The position numbers were made by a program, and so were the translations under genes. The notes beneath the pieces were generated by a model that searched no databases, had not been told where the DNA came from, and saw only the letters and a list, made by a program, of their open reading frames with translations. Positions 32,501 to 44,606 of a stretch of 62,625 bases of DNA are shown here, piece after piece. Origin of the DNA: Hyphochytrium catenoides (Eukaryota; Sar; Hyphochytriomycetes; Hyphochytriales; Hyphochytriaceae); NCBI GenBank assembly GCA_900088475.1, contig FLMG01000823.1:4951-67575 (forward strand). Direction: 5' to 3'. Position 1 is the stretch's first letter. Each line of letters begins with the position of its first letter.

Positions 32501-35500
32501 GTCCTTGCAGCTCTCGAAGGCAGAGACCTCCAACTCGGCGCTCAGGGCTGAAGTCAAAACACTGACTCGAGAGGTAACTCTCTTCCTTCAGCCAGCCTAG
32601 TCACTCAGTATTACTGGTATTCTGTGCTTAGGTTTAACCTCACAGTGCCAACTTCATGGTCCAGGCAAAGCAACAGGCGGAAGTACTCTCAGACCTCAGT
32701 GCCAAGCACACTGCACTCAATGCGGAGCGGCGTAGACTACTGCTAGAGGTAAGAAATGAAAGCATGAATGGGATGATCTTTAGTGAAGAGAGATTCCCAC
32801 AGACGAATGAAGGCACTGCAAAGCTGACGCTTAAGCCTCCTCCTTCTTCCGTCATGTCATATGTGTTACTGGGTAGCTAAACTCTCTCCAAGACTTCATC
32901 TCGGATTTAAAAGACAAAACGCACACTACGGAATACAGCGTGAAGGAGAAGATAAAGGAGAGTCAACGCTTGGGAGAGGAGAAGAGAGAGCTCAAGGATA
33001 GGATCCTGGCATTGGAGGAAGAAAGAGAGAACCTGAAGGCCTTTCAGGCTTCTGCTACCGCACACCTCCACGCTCAAGCTTTAACCTTAAAGAAGGTTCG
33101 GCATCGCCCGCCTTATGTTACACTTGTCCGAGGCTTAAGCTTTCTGGATCCCCACCTGATACATAGATGTTACCGATTTCTTCACTTGGAAACCTTCTCA
33201 TTGTCTTTTTGTTCTTCACCTTTCTTTTACATCTTCTTGTAGCCTTCGCTTCTACGGACTCTTCACTCGTGTGGCCCTCTTCCGCGTAAAATCTGCAGCT
33301 ATAATGATCTCTTCTCTGTATGGCGCCTAGAACTACTACTTCCTCACTCTTAAACTTTGCATTATCTGTCAGATGATTTCCGCCCGTCAAAATCTAGCCG
33401 CCACCTACCAGGAACTGCATAAGTGCAATACACTGCGTGCCTTTCTCCGCACCGTACGAGAGGAGGTGATAACAATGCAGCAGGAGTTTCTGGCCTACGT
33501 AGAACAGCTCCGCGGACCGCTCCTGGAGTGGGTGAAGGGCGCCGAAGTATACGCGATGAAGACTCACAGTCAGGATCGAGCGCTCATCTATCTCTACTGG
33601 CGAGAGCTCTCTCAGCGGAGGATGCTGCATAATCAGGTAGCGATGGGTTGGCAGCGATCAGCATGTTTTAGGAAGACAAAGGGAAAGAAAACTTGTTACT
33701 CAGAGGCTGACATATTAGCAAGCCCATCCTTCCTAAGATGCTTCTTCTGTCAGCCCTCACTCATATATGACATTGGCGGAGAGGTCTTTTCGTCTTGTTG
33801 TCATTGTCGCTAAGCTCTGAAAGCTAAGCTTTGTGACTCATTACCTTGATATTTGAGCTGTCTAAGCTCCGCCCTGAGCTTTTAACATCCCATTCCTCTT
33901 ACCAGCTTTGGCTGTCACGCCGAAACATGACTGTTTGCTGTCGGGTTCTCTCGTCGAGTGCTTTTGCGCATCTGAAAGTCGAGACACCATCCGAGGAAGA
34001 TAAAAGGACTGAGATCGTAGTGGCTGATGCCCGAACCCAGTGCTTATCCGTTATCAACCAAAAGGGAGAGAGACAGACATTCAACTTCGATCATGTCTTC
34101 CCGACGTCGTCTGGTACGCACGCATTCCTTCCTCAGTAGTTAGCGCCATTGGATTGTATGCCTCTGTAGGTCGTCCTCTTCCTCTGGCTCACTTTTTCGT
34201 CGAATTCACTCCTGCCATACCTCTTCGGCAATAGGCCTCTTTCCACAATCATTTTGTCTCAAAGCTATGGCCTACCTACCTTCTCTGCCCCACCATCGCC
34301 ACAATATTTTAGCCACCTCTTGTCGTTGAAGAACCAAAGGAACAAATGTCCTCCCACATTGTTCTTGGACCATACTCACTCAGAACCTATTCCCTCGATT
34401 AGGTAACGCCTTCGTCTCTGATGCCGTTCTGCCTATCCTCCAGAGCGTGCTAGATGGCATAAGCTCCGCCATCTTCCTCTACGATATTGCTGGGGCTAAT
34501 GAGGGAGAAGAAAATTGTTCGACAACCATCATAAGTCTGTACACGAGTAGCTCCCTCTTTGACTCTCCTGGCAATGTTTAATTCATTAAACCTCCGTTCC
34601 TTGGCGTCAACCTGCCCCACAGGGACTGGTGCCATGGAGATTACTTCAAGAGAGCCGTGCTTTTGACCTCGGCAGCCTCTACTTAGTCCTATGCCTTCGA
34701 ACTGTAGAGCTCGATTTCCCCTACTTTCTTTTTGAATTCTTAACATATAGCACCTTGCTCCCATTCCGCTCATCGATGCTGATATCCTTTAACACCTGCT
34801 TTGTTCTCAGGAGAACTCTTCGGGGCATGTGCACTCTGCTCAGGCATCTCCTCCACAACCTTGCTGGACTTTGCCTTCACAATCAGCTATGTTGAGGTGG
34901 AGGGCGAAGTGACCAATGATCTTCTCTCTTCTTCGCCACTAGGGGCGCGCCCCCCTGCCCTCACGGTGGTAGAGGTGAAAAACGTCGAGGAAGCGCTTCT
35001 GGTGGCTGCAGAAGGTTTGTTAAGCTATATCCGAAAGTTTGTATGGTCTTGCTTATAGGATGTTGGGTGGTTAAGCTTTCTGGCTCTTTGTTGGCTAGCT
35101 CTCTAGAGGATGCGTGATCAAACGAGTTATCCCTGCACTTATCTTCCTCTATGGCGACAACTATTGACTCTATCGCATTCAGGACGAAAAAGGCGCCTAT
35201 CCCGGTCGGCCATGAGTGCTGTTGTCACTCTCTCCGTGTCTGTCACCAACTTCATCACCAAAGAGAGTTACGAGGCGCGGCTCCACATTTGTGAGCTACC
35301 GACATCCCAAACAGAGGACGAGAAGACGGACATTATAAGGTATAAAAAGATCACCTTCCACCTATGAAGGCTCGGGAGGGTCTGAAAACGTTGAGCGCGT
35401 TTAGTTTTGGCGCCCTATGAACTTCTATGGCGAGTGTTGGTATAGAAGTGCGTATATTAACAGTCTACGCAGGATTAGGGGACTACAAGGCACCAGTGAC

Positions 35501-35962
35501 TCCATGGCAGGAGAGAGAAGCCCTAGTCTCGAAGCCCTTATCAATGTAATCGAAGCGATTCAAACTGAGGCCATGCACCTTCCTTACACATCATCAAGGC
35601 TCACAACTCTTCTACGAGATGCCCTCAACCGTCAGGTACTCGTTCCTTCCCAGACATTCTCTTCGTTTCCTCGTCCATTGTTCTCTATTGGATAAAGAGT
35701 CGATCAGCGCCACTTGTGTTGCCCTTACGTTTAGGGTATAAGCTTAGACTTTCCTGCTCCATAAACTTCTGCGCATATATTACAGTCGAAAGTGCTGTTG
35801 CTAGTGTCCCTGCCTCCTCGTCTCGTTCCATCGGGCTCGGAAGAAAGGTGGCTAAAGGAAGCAATGGACCTTCGTCGAGCGATGAAGAGTCAGAGCAAGA
35901 AGGGCAAGACTAGTGAAATGGTAGTGGGACCTTCGGCTTTATCAAAACTATCTTCCAGTTGA
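29520..35962 (+). CDS. coiled-coil/IQ protein with C-terminal kinesin-14-type motor fold lacking its ATP site (at least 1,096 aa, 18 exons)
   Basis: Exons 29520-29672, 29834-30256, 30449-30717, 30953-31064, 31293-31445, 31712-31930, 32128-32240, 32435-32573, 32665-32748, 32877-33095, 33373-33636, 33906-34113, 34403-34575, 34623-34656, 34811-35014, 35183-35339, 35446-35635 and 35786-35962 keep one reading frame. The start exon is unresolved; an ATG at about 29350 is possible. Layout: acidic N-terminus; IQ motif AAITLQRVWRGIRGRR (about 237-252); coiled coil (about 290-700); neck QRRMLHNQLWLSRRNMTVCC, matching the kinesin-14 neck (RRKLHNxxxELKGNIRVFCR); motor-like region about 717-1060 (FNFDHVFP, LPILQSVLDG, FAFTISYVEVEGEVTNDLL, HLPYTSSRLTTLLRDALNRQ). 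The family P-loop GQTGSGKT is replaced by DIAGANEGEENC, switch I SSRSH by LSRSAM, and switch II DLAGSE by ELPTSQ. It is probably a non-catalytic microtubule binder, reminiscent of yeast Vik1/Cik1. Confidence 0.85.
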
Positions 35963-36132
35963 CTAGTGTCTTTTACATCGTTGTAACTATCTCTCGTAGG
36001 GAGTCTTTTCGATTGCTGCTTCGTCATGTTGCCCTGTCCCTCTGCTGTTTCGCCTTCATTCTCTATCCCTGCCATCTCTGGCCAAGTGTGGCTCCTTAGG
36101 CTAAGAGAAACGGGGCGCTAATCGAGAAAAAG

Positions 36133-36506
36133 ATGGAATCTGATGTCTCGTTTTCCGTATCGCCTTGACTACTACCGTGCAGGAGGTAGATGTGCCTGCT
36201 AATCCTGGCAACTTACCCATTGAGGTTTTTCAACCGGTTCCTTGGCCATGGAGCTCTCAAGCGGATGACCACAATTTACAGGTAAACCCTTCATGTGTGT
36301 AGACCACTGGCCTGCTCCATGCTCAACCCGGTTGCGCTTTGGTGTTACGCCGAACTGCGTCTCGCCAGCAGTTTCCCCAGCTAGCAGCTCATTGGCGGCT
36401 GGCCGCCGTGGACATGGAACAAAGAGACAACTACCAACGCAACTTTATGCCGGACATGATGCCACAAAAGTCTCCAAGAAAGCCTTCTGAAGGCGGTTCA
36501 AGGTAG
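36133..36506 (+). CDS. small unrecognised protein (82 aa, 3 exons)
   Basis: Candidate exons 36133-36144, 36183-36281 and 36369-36506 join in frame (249 nt with stop). The product starts MESD|EVDVPANPGNLPIEVF, continues QPVPWPWSSQ and HWRLAAVDMEQRDNYQRNF, and ends RKPSEGGSR before TAG. The first intron would be only 38 nt, or 26 nt with an alternative donor, shorter than other introns here. The start is therefore the weak point; the two longer exons are better supported. No family recognised. Confidence 0.5.
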
Positions 36507-36617
36507 CTCTCATGAGATGACAATGTGGCTCCCCTTCGTTTCTTGTACCGGGTCCTCACTGGCTTCCAGTCCACAAAACGCGCTCATATCTGTGCCTGCG
36601 ATCACTCTATCAGGACC

Positions 36618-37576
36618 ATGAGCCATGAGAGATCTCACTCTGTCAGGACCATGAGTCACGAGAGACAAAGCACTCCAGGGAACGGAAGGAGAAATACCCT
36701 TCCATCACCGTCTCGTGGAGGTCCACGCCAGTCATCTGTGACACCCTCTCTTCGCCATGTTCCACATCGACAACGCCCCTTAGTATTTGAGACTTCAAAG
36801 CCTGCTTTGGCGCGAGTGTATAAGCATCTGCAAAAGGAGCACCTCAGAGTCCGCGACCTCTTTTCATCACGGCAGATCAGAGGGACGGGAATCGTTACTG
36901 CTGGCGATGTAGAAGCGGCTCTGGCTAGACTAAACATTAGACTGTCAGCGGACGAGGTATGTTCTGAGACAGAGATATGCAAGGGGAGAGAGATAGCGGC
37001 TTATGTTGCCACTTTGGTCTCCTTATTGTGCCAGTACCTTGTCTCTTGCGATGCTCTATTCACCCGGACAGATGTTTCCTACAAACACTAGACAGTCAGC
37101 CTCCACGCAACCCACTCGTAACTTTCCACTTATCTTTCAACCTCTTATTCTCACTTCGTGCACCAGATCATCTCAATAGTGCAGGAAGGCGACAAGGACG
37201 GCGATGGGAGAATTCGCCTCACTGACCTGGAAAGTGTGATTAACTCCTCAAAGAATGCACTGGCTGAAGCAGAAACCATACTCTCCAGGCCTGTAAGCGT
37301 CACCAAGAGACGCAAGAGCACAGTCAAGCCTCTCTTAGAGAAGGATGGTAAGAACCCTGCTACTATACTCTCGCTATCACATGCTCTCTCACCCCTCTCT
37401 AAGTGCGGCTCCCCGTGTCTCACTCATTGTTCTCCTCCTTGTTCGTAAGTCGCATTTGTTACTCTGTCTTTCGATTGTTGCATGAATTCTCATCATTATA
37501 TTGTCTGCCTGCCTATGAAGATCCTACTCTCCAAAAAATGCGAGAGGTGATGCAACGTTGGGGCTATCAGACTTGA
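36618..37576 (+). CDS. EF-hand protein (191 aa, 3 exons)
   Basis: Exons 36618-36956, 37167-37347 and 37521-37576 join in frame (192 codons with stop). The first 60 residues are Ser/Arg/Pro-rich with a repeated RTMSHER motif. A helical pair then begins KPALARVYKHLQKEHLRVRD, with a degenerate EF-like loop (SRQIRGTGIVTAGDVEAAL). A second EF-hand has a canonical calcium loop DKDGDGRIRLTD (about 122-133), with acidic residues at positions 1, 3, 5 and 12; the last is Asp rather than the usual Glu. The tail is basic (VTKRRKSTVKPLLEK), then LQKMREVMQRWGYQT. One working and one dead EF-hand suggest Ca2+-dependent regulation or a structural cytoskeletal role; the partner is unknown. The ATG used is the first of two in-frame candidates in the same exon. 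Confidence 0.78.
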
Positions 37577-38423
37577 GCCCAAGACAAAAACGGACATATT
37601 CTCTTCAGCTCCTTGCTCTTATCAGTTATGGGAGGCTTGGTGATGGGGAAGTTGGGCACCGTCTTAAGGTCTATATATCGGAGTAGACGAAGAGCTTCGG
37701 CCGCAGTACGGCCGGCGAACTGGCATGATCAAAGACGCTCTTGAAGGTGAATGGTCCTTTCCGCATAGAAAGCGCCCAACCTTAGTAAGGTATGCGTACC
37801 TGAAGAGGAGGATAGAGAGCCCAGAGCTGCATCTGGGCACAGAGTCAAGAAAGGGGAGCGCCCAAATCGTAAGCAGGAGCTGCTCTCCGGGACGATAGAC
37901 GATAGACAATCCTCGGATGAAGTGCACATCGTGCTTGATCTTCACACCGCAAGCGATGGCTGTTCACTTTTGCGACAATATCGGAGTACATTTACTTCTG
38001 TTCTCCCTGATTAATTCCGATAAAGAGTAATCCTCATGGAGTAAATTGTCTTGTTGTATGGGCCTGCTGAGTGATAATACGATAAAATAAGGTCCACTGG
38101 AGTTTGTCTGTTTCTTTGGTTGAAGTTTCAGACGCAGATTTTCAAAGAGAGAATCTGCACCAATCTTCAAAAGGCGGCCCAGGCACAGAGCTCGGAAGCG
38201 GAAGACGGCACAGCACAGAGCTCGGAAGCGGAAGACCTGAGCCCTGAAGCGGAAGAGGGGGCTAGCGCTGCTGTGGGACTAGCTCATAAAGCTATAGAAC
38301 GATTCTTTTGACTCTCTCATCTCTTGAAATAGTAAGGATTCGCCCGGCAAGAAGCTACAGCTAGGATGCCCGTCAAGGACTGGGTTTGAGCACTTGCATA
38401 TTGGAGGCACGTAGTCGGGCGGG
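37577..38423. other. spacer with unassigned coding-like fragments on both strands
   Basis: On the minus strand, 37660-37960 reads IKHDVHFIRGLSIVYRPGEQ and, after a possible splice, PFTFKSVFDHASSPAVLRPK ending VYSDI before a stop near 37675, but no start or consistent phase was found. On the plus strand, 38120-38311 encodes a repeat AQSSEAEDGTAQSSEAEDLS in an open frame without ATG. It may be a missed upstream exon of the coiled-coil gene at 38424 or a chance open frame. Confidence 0.3.
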
Positions 38424-41400
38424 ATGCTTTTCTCACCGACTTCGGGTCCCGAGGTCTTCGTTGGACTGGAGGCAGGAGTAGGAGAATGGCAAAACATCCC
38501 CGATATTATCCGTCTCGCATTCGAAAGTTTTCTTCCTGTTCTTAGACTCTACGAGCAAGGGAAACTAGAGCTCCAACCTGCTCAACGACTTCTACCTCCA
38601 GATCCCAAACTAGCTGCAGTAAGACTCGACGTGATAACACTTGATCAAGCCCCGTTGTCGTGTGATTGCTTAATATCTGTCGGTCCTGTGCCTCTTCTCA
38701 ATGCCTCTACATGCAGCATGAGGAGCTTTTTACCCAGCTCAAGAGTCGATACAAGAACCTCTCTTCCGAAGTGATGTCCCTCAAGGCAATCACCGCGACC
38801 AAGGCAGATCTCTCTTATGTCAACCAGTGCCTCGAGACCAAGGCAAATCGGTCAGAGGCTCTCGACCATAGTCAGCAGGTTATAACTTTGACCAGTCAGG
38901 TGAAGGACCTCGAATCAGAGGTGACGCAGATGAAAGGCTCAATAGCAGGACTGAGTAAAGAGCTCGAGAACCTCGAACAACGGGTATGGATATCGTCCCC
39001 ACACCAAAATATCGCTCTTACACCTGTCTTGACCTATCTAGGAACCTATCCCCTTCCTGCCCACCGCAAAAGGTTCTCACGGTGGTGCGCAAAAGCTGGC
39101 CGAGCTACAGCGTGAGATACAAAGAAAGGCGACAAAGGAGATTGTGGCTGAAGCTCTGCATCGGAAAGCTAGTAAAACAGCCGTCGAAGAGATCAGAAGA
39201 GTCCTAGAGGAGCATGAGCTGAAGCTCTCTCTCTTGCAGCCCAATGCTTCTTCGGGTCTGTCATTTACCCCTATTCTCGCTCTTTAGACTTGCTACTGAC
39301 GATGGAAGAGCTTCTCTCCACTACCTCTTTACGTTCCAAGCCCCTTTCTAGGCGCCTCTTCTATTAATTGGCCAGCCTCTCTATGTGCAGCTGTTTTTGA
39401 TCTTTTAGCACTTCTGTGCTGTCCGGTATGCTCCTCATTCCCATCTCAATGTACACTGGAACTTCAAGGTCTCTGTCTCTTAGCATCTGAGGCTTCCGTT
39501 TACAGAGTACGACGCCGTCAGCAAACGATCAGACTTGGGCTCTCCTGCAGCTGATAACATGCTAAAAGATCGCCTCAGGAAGGCCAGAGATGAAGGTCCA
39601 GGCGAGCCCCCTCCTCTTCCATCCTCCCCTGCCAGAACGATTGTGTACACTTCCTCATTCGTCCGCTCTATCCCTCAAGCTTTGTTCGCAATGTTCACTG
39701 ATACTCCTTGCCCATTGCAGCAAACTCGAAGACGATGACTGAAGCTTTGAAGAGGTTGACAGACCGAGTGAACGAGAACTCCAAGAGCTTGCAGCAGTGC
39801 CTCACCGTAGACGAAGCAGCGGCTCTACTTGCCAACAAAGCTGATTGCGAGAGGGTAGAAGAACTTGGGCTGGTAAGAAGACAGGTTTGGTTATGACGGC
39901 TTAAGGGAGACAAACAACGTCAGGGGAAAGAGTATTGGATCAGCCACGAACGATTGAAGGGGAAAGGAGAGTGAAAGACCAGGGGAGCCGATATAAGGAG
40001 GTTGCCTTCCTTGAGACAAATCTGGTGTTAGGGAGCGGTGCCAAGGCAGTAGTCGTGCTTCCTAATCTGACTTATGCGCTACAAAGGCAGTTGAAAAGCT
40101 TCGTGGGAGCTTCCATAGGGCGAGTACACTATGTGGGGTCGTGCATTCACAGGCGCAAGAGCTAGAAAGCCGGATCTCGTACCTCCAAACCAAAGTAGAC
40201 CAGCAGCAACCCCCTCCTTCTGCAAGGTGAGCTCGTAGACTAAGCAAACTCACTCGATGATGATGTCGCAATCAGACGGGAGATCTAGTGGAGTTAGAGG
40301 TGTGACATACGCCCTGGTGAAGGCTCAAAAGAGAAAACCTTCTAAAGGGAAGGGTGGACTACCTTCCTAGAAGGGAAATGTCTAGACAGACAGGAGGGGA
40401 GGGCAGAACCGCTGGTCAACCAGCCAGCGGACTGACGAAAGCTGTTTCCCGCCCTCCTGTGTCAGGGACCTTGAGCAGCTTTGTCAGTCCACCGTCTTAC
40501 GGGTAACAGAGCCGTTGACCAACGAGAGCAGAGAGCGAGCTGAGGATGTTCAAAAGCTCTTGAAAGCTGTCGAGGATAAGGTATGAGGAATGGTTCTGCA
40601 TAGATATGGAAAGGCTGGACGGCGAGCGCCCAAGGCATTATATGGTTGGGGACATAAGCGCCAATGCGAGGTTGAAAGGAGCAAAGACCTGTTTGCTTAA
40701 CCCTTTGGACTTCGTACTTGGTTCTCTTACCTAGACGTCTACTGCCGTGAAGAAGATGAGTGCACAGCTGAAAAAGACAGCGACGAAAGAGTCTCTCTTC
40801 GCAGCTATTGAAGGTACAGAACAAAGAGAACAACTCTGCGACTCTCCGCTTTTTCTTGGGTTGACGTTCTCCTTCTTCCTAATTCCTAGCCCATCGAAAG
40901 CATGAGGCGGCCCGTGACCAGCAGATTGAGGAGCACATTATAACCCTTAAGAAGGTAAGCTAAGGCTTGGCTGCTGAGTTAGTACGCAACATCTAAGCGG
41001 CTTTACCTTTAGGAGATCGATGTCCTACGGACAATGGAGCAAGGAAGGAAGAGTATGGGAGACGAAGAAGAGCATATTCGGAGAGTTGAAGACAGAGTCC
41101 AAGAGCTAGGTTTGAATCTGGTACGACGCTTCCTCTCCTCTTTTCTCTCGAAATCTCGTCATCCTAGGCTTCTGTTACCTTCTGTTCCCCTGACAATATA
41201 GAAGATGTCTATCAAGGTATCCTCATGCTTATAATCCTTAGAGAAGGGAAGTGACTGAGCATGTCTCAAGACAGTGCCAGGATCTGATTGAGGGCAAACA
41301 AGCCGCTCACGAGGAAAGAATGACTGTGCTCCTAGAGAAAGAAGAGGCGCTGCTCAGAGAACTAGTAGCAGATGCAGAGAAGAAAGTATGATTTTACTAG

Positions 41401-42420
41401 CAACTCTCCAGCTCTTTTGTCTCGGCTGTGCCTCTTCTTTACTTGGGGTTTGTATCTTTCGCCACTGAGCATTATCCTTAAACAGCGTTCTGATGGTTCT
41501 TGGACTCCTTTGGTCCTTTCTCAAGCTAAGTCACTGCCTTAGTTGCAGAAGGGGTTAGCAGAAGTCTTAGCTACGGCGGAAGAGATCCAGGAACTGTTAA
41601 AAACATCAAAGGGAACACGAAAAGGAGAATCTAACGCCATTCAGCAACAAGTTGCAGACCTGTCAGCAGGGCAAGGTTACGTCATGTCCTCAACTTTCCT
41701 GCCTCTAGTTCTTATGTTTGCCTGTGTATGCCGTCCCTCCTGCCCCTTCGCGTACGTCGGTTTTAGGATAGTGCTCTTGGCATAGTGCTAGCGCCGTGCT
41801 GACTCCGCGGCCACTGTTTCCTATTCCGCAGATAAGGTTCGGTCCCGACTATCATCTACCACTCAACTCTTGACCTCTCTGTCACGTCGGATGGAAGAAA
41901 GGATGGCGAAGTTTGAGGGTTACACTTCCAGTCTAGAGATTCGGATGAGGTACTCTCGCTTAACGCCATTCCGTAGGGGCCGATCAATCAAGAAGATTGC
42001 TAGGACGATATAGAAAGTGACGGAGGAGAAGAGAATGAGAGCGAGGGAGAGCGCGAGAGAGGAAAGAGAGAGAAAGAGAGAGAGGGAAAGCGGGGACTTC
42101 CTTCTTGAGCTCAATCGCTTCAGTTCGTCAAGGCTTCCAACGCGGATTTGTGAGTTCTCTTCGTGTTCCCTTTGCCGACTGATCTAAGGAAACTTTATAC
42201 AGGGTGATGGACGAGGACATCCGGAAAGCGATGGATACCGTGGACTCTGTAAGGCATCAAGTCAGGCTTGACATGAGTCAGCGAGATGAAAGAGCACTGA
42301 GAGAGGAGGAAGGAAGTATCAGCAGGTCCTATCTCTCATCAGGTATGATAATCACTAGACTACCTCATCTCTTCTCGCTACATCTTCTCAGCATGGCCGC
42401 AACTTGACCAGCGCTCGTAG
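38424..42420 (+). CDS. long coiled-coil protein, many exons
   Basis: First resolved exon 38424-38618 begins with ATG (MLFSPTSGPEVFVGLEAGVG) and contains IIRLAFESFLPVLRLYEQGK. It joins 38717-38983 and then 39096-39255 in phase. These encode heptad-like sequence with a recurrent KADxxxVxxxLxxKA pattern (TKADLSYVNQCLETKANRSE; later AALLANKADCERVEEL near 39.84 kb). Further in-phase-looking exons with flanking GT/AG lie at about 39.51-39.65, 39.74-39.88, 40.1-40.23, 40.47-40.58, 40.74-40.82, 40.9-40.96, 41.0-41.12, 41.24-41.39, 41.55-41.67, 41.83-41.95 and 42.2-42.34 kb. A short last exon ends WPQLDQRS before TAG at 42420. The protein looks almost entirely coiled coil, with no globular domain. KAD/KAN repeat coiled coils are common in flagellar and centriolar proteins, so a cytoskeletal role is plausible. 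The true start may lie upstream. Confidence 0.72.
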
Positions 42421-42648
42421 GTGACAGGGTTCAATTGTCCAAAAGAAGATAACTTCAGGATAGAACATTTTAAGAGTGAAGGTAAAAAGGACCAACAAGG
42501 TCTATATTTACAGCCCACGACAGGAAAATTGCCCAGTCCTGCAGAGCTCAAGTACTGAGATGAAGCCGCAGGAAGACGTATCAAAATAGAGCTACGAGAG
42601 TAGAAGAAACGGATGCGACTCCTCCATCATTGCTTCCTGCCTTCAAGT

Positions 42649-44606
42649 CTAAGGAGCCAGACTGGTGATTACTTCAAGGTCTTGACGGGGCCGGGTTTGA
42701 AGGGCCCTTTTTACATCTGCCTCGACTCTCTGGAGGTCAAAGGAGGAGAGGAGATTAGTCAGCACAGACCAGGGCTTCGCCAAGAGATCTCGCACACTTA
42801 TACATTTGAAGGCAAAAGAGAGGCGGAACAACCAAATTGATAGCCATCTCACTCTAAAGGCTAAGGGAAGTGGCGGAAAGCAGACGGAACGAACGCAATC
42901 GTAACTCTAAAGTAACATGTGCCAAGGCACATTGAAGGGCCCGGAGTATGTTCTCTAAGAAATCATCAACAAAGCTTAATTCACCTAGTAACACCTGTAG
43001 TGACTCCCTCCTACCGGATTGCTTCCCTTACCTGGAAGATACTCTTCACCTGCTCATCTTCTCTCGGTAGCGGATCCGTCATTAGGGGCCTTACTTGCGG
43101 GCTTCCTTTCGCAAGTTGGGGCAGCCCATTTAGGGTTTTTATGGCTGAAGCCACGGCCCCTGCCTCCTTGTTAAAGTGGCCGCAAGCGTTAAGCAACTCC
43201 TTCCTTATAACCTTAGCTATAAATCGGAGCAATGACAAATCAGATAGGAAGAACGAACGACATGCTGCTGCAGTACCTTGCTCAGGATCAAGTCTGCTTC
43301 GAGGAACGACATCAATAAGCGCTGCATCTACATTGGCCAAAAGCGCCGCTAGCCGCTCATCCTCTCCTTCGTCTAACAAAATTTGAGTAGGTTATGTTTA
43401 GAAAGAAGACACAGAAGCAGCAGAGAAAGACTACCATCTGGCCTCATTTGGCATACCTTCTCCTTCCTTATGCCCTCCGACGTCCTCCTGATACTGCATA
43501 TGCTTCTCTACCTCCAGCCATCGTCTAACCAGATCACTGTCCGAGATCTCCGGGTCCTGAAGAATGTTGACTGCAAAGAAGATGCGCAATTATCTCAGAC
43601 TTTTGGCCACTCCAGACCCATGTCTCAGCGAAGATCACCTAAATAGAGCTGCAGCTTTGATCTCCTCTTCTCTAAGAAATCCCGTTCAAACCTGAAGACG
43701 AAGATGAGAACGTTTATCCAAGCTGAAGGTTAGGATAGGTAGGTCCTGCCGCTAGGGACTAGCATCACATCAATCAGGGGATGTAAAAGTAACTCGCACG
43801 ACAGAATCTGCGGGACGGGACGACGAGTCACGTTGCATTCAAGCGCAGGTGATCGTTTCGTCCACGAGCAAGACCTCAGTGACGTCCTTCTCTTCAAGTT
43901 CCTCACTAGCACAACTGAAGAGCCTCAGGAGACCGGCAGGCTCGAAAGCCCCAAGCAGAAGGAGATGTTCAAGCCAGAAGATCTTCATCGACCAAAGGTG
44001 GCCATCAGAGCAGGCAATTGGGCTATTCATATACATCTCACTTCGCCTGCGCGGCCAGCCAAGGGAGAAGATAAGAGGAGGAAGAGTGAAATAGATAATA
44101 GAGAGCTAGAGTAAGGACAAGGGCAGAATAACGGCTGGCCGACGGCACTGTCTCTGACTGAGTCTATCAAGAGGTGCAGGGTACTCTTCAGATAAGATCA
44201 AGCGATTTGGTAATCATCGGTCTAGCATCTTTAGAAATCGAATGGGTGACTTTGCCGTGCTCGGTTTGCCGGGCAGGTGAATCCTCTCACCGCCAACTCC
44301 ACTAGTACGGAGGCGGCAAGAAGGGGTAGAAGGGGCTTAAGCGATAGGTCTCTGTTACCTGCCAAACCATTGCTTTTCAGGCAGTGTTGCCTGAACGCGG
44401 AATCTGCTAGTAAGTTGAGCGTGGAGCTGATCAAAGTCGCTAAAGCGGCGGAGGATGACCCATTCCACACCACGAAAAGTCACCTGCAGCTCTCCAGAGT
44501 CAGCTCCAGTTCTACGCGGCACCTTGGCCCTTAGCCTCACCTGGATTTGGTACTCTGTGTGTCCACTAAGATTCTCAAAGCCGAGCACCCTGGCTGTTAT
44601 GTCCAT
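42649..44606 (-). CDS. PX-domain protein, multi-exon
   Basis: PX domains bind phosphoinositides on endosomal membranes. ATG at 44606 (MDITARVLGFENLSGHTEYQ). After a probable 57-nt intron, the PX core reads VTFRGVEWVILRRFSDFDQL (family pattern W-x-V-x-RR-[FY]-S-D-F-x-x-L), followed by SRFRVQATLPEKQWFGR, matching the Pro-rich/LFG part of PX. Later exons are only partly resolved. Segments near 43.9-43.75 kb (VPQILSCELLLHPLIDVML) look like the PX C-terminal helix. 43.38-43.01 kb encodes DEGEDERLAALLANVDAALI and FIAKVIRKELLNACGHFNKE. A terminal segment ends RQDLEVITSLAP before a stop at 42649. Its 3' end faces the coiled-coil gene. Distinct from the larger sorting nexin at 16-24 kb: no PXA or Nexin_C was seen. 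Confidence 0.68.
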
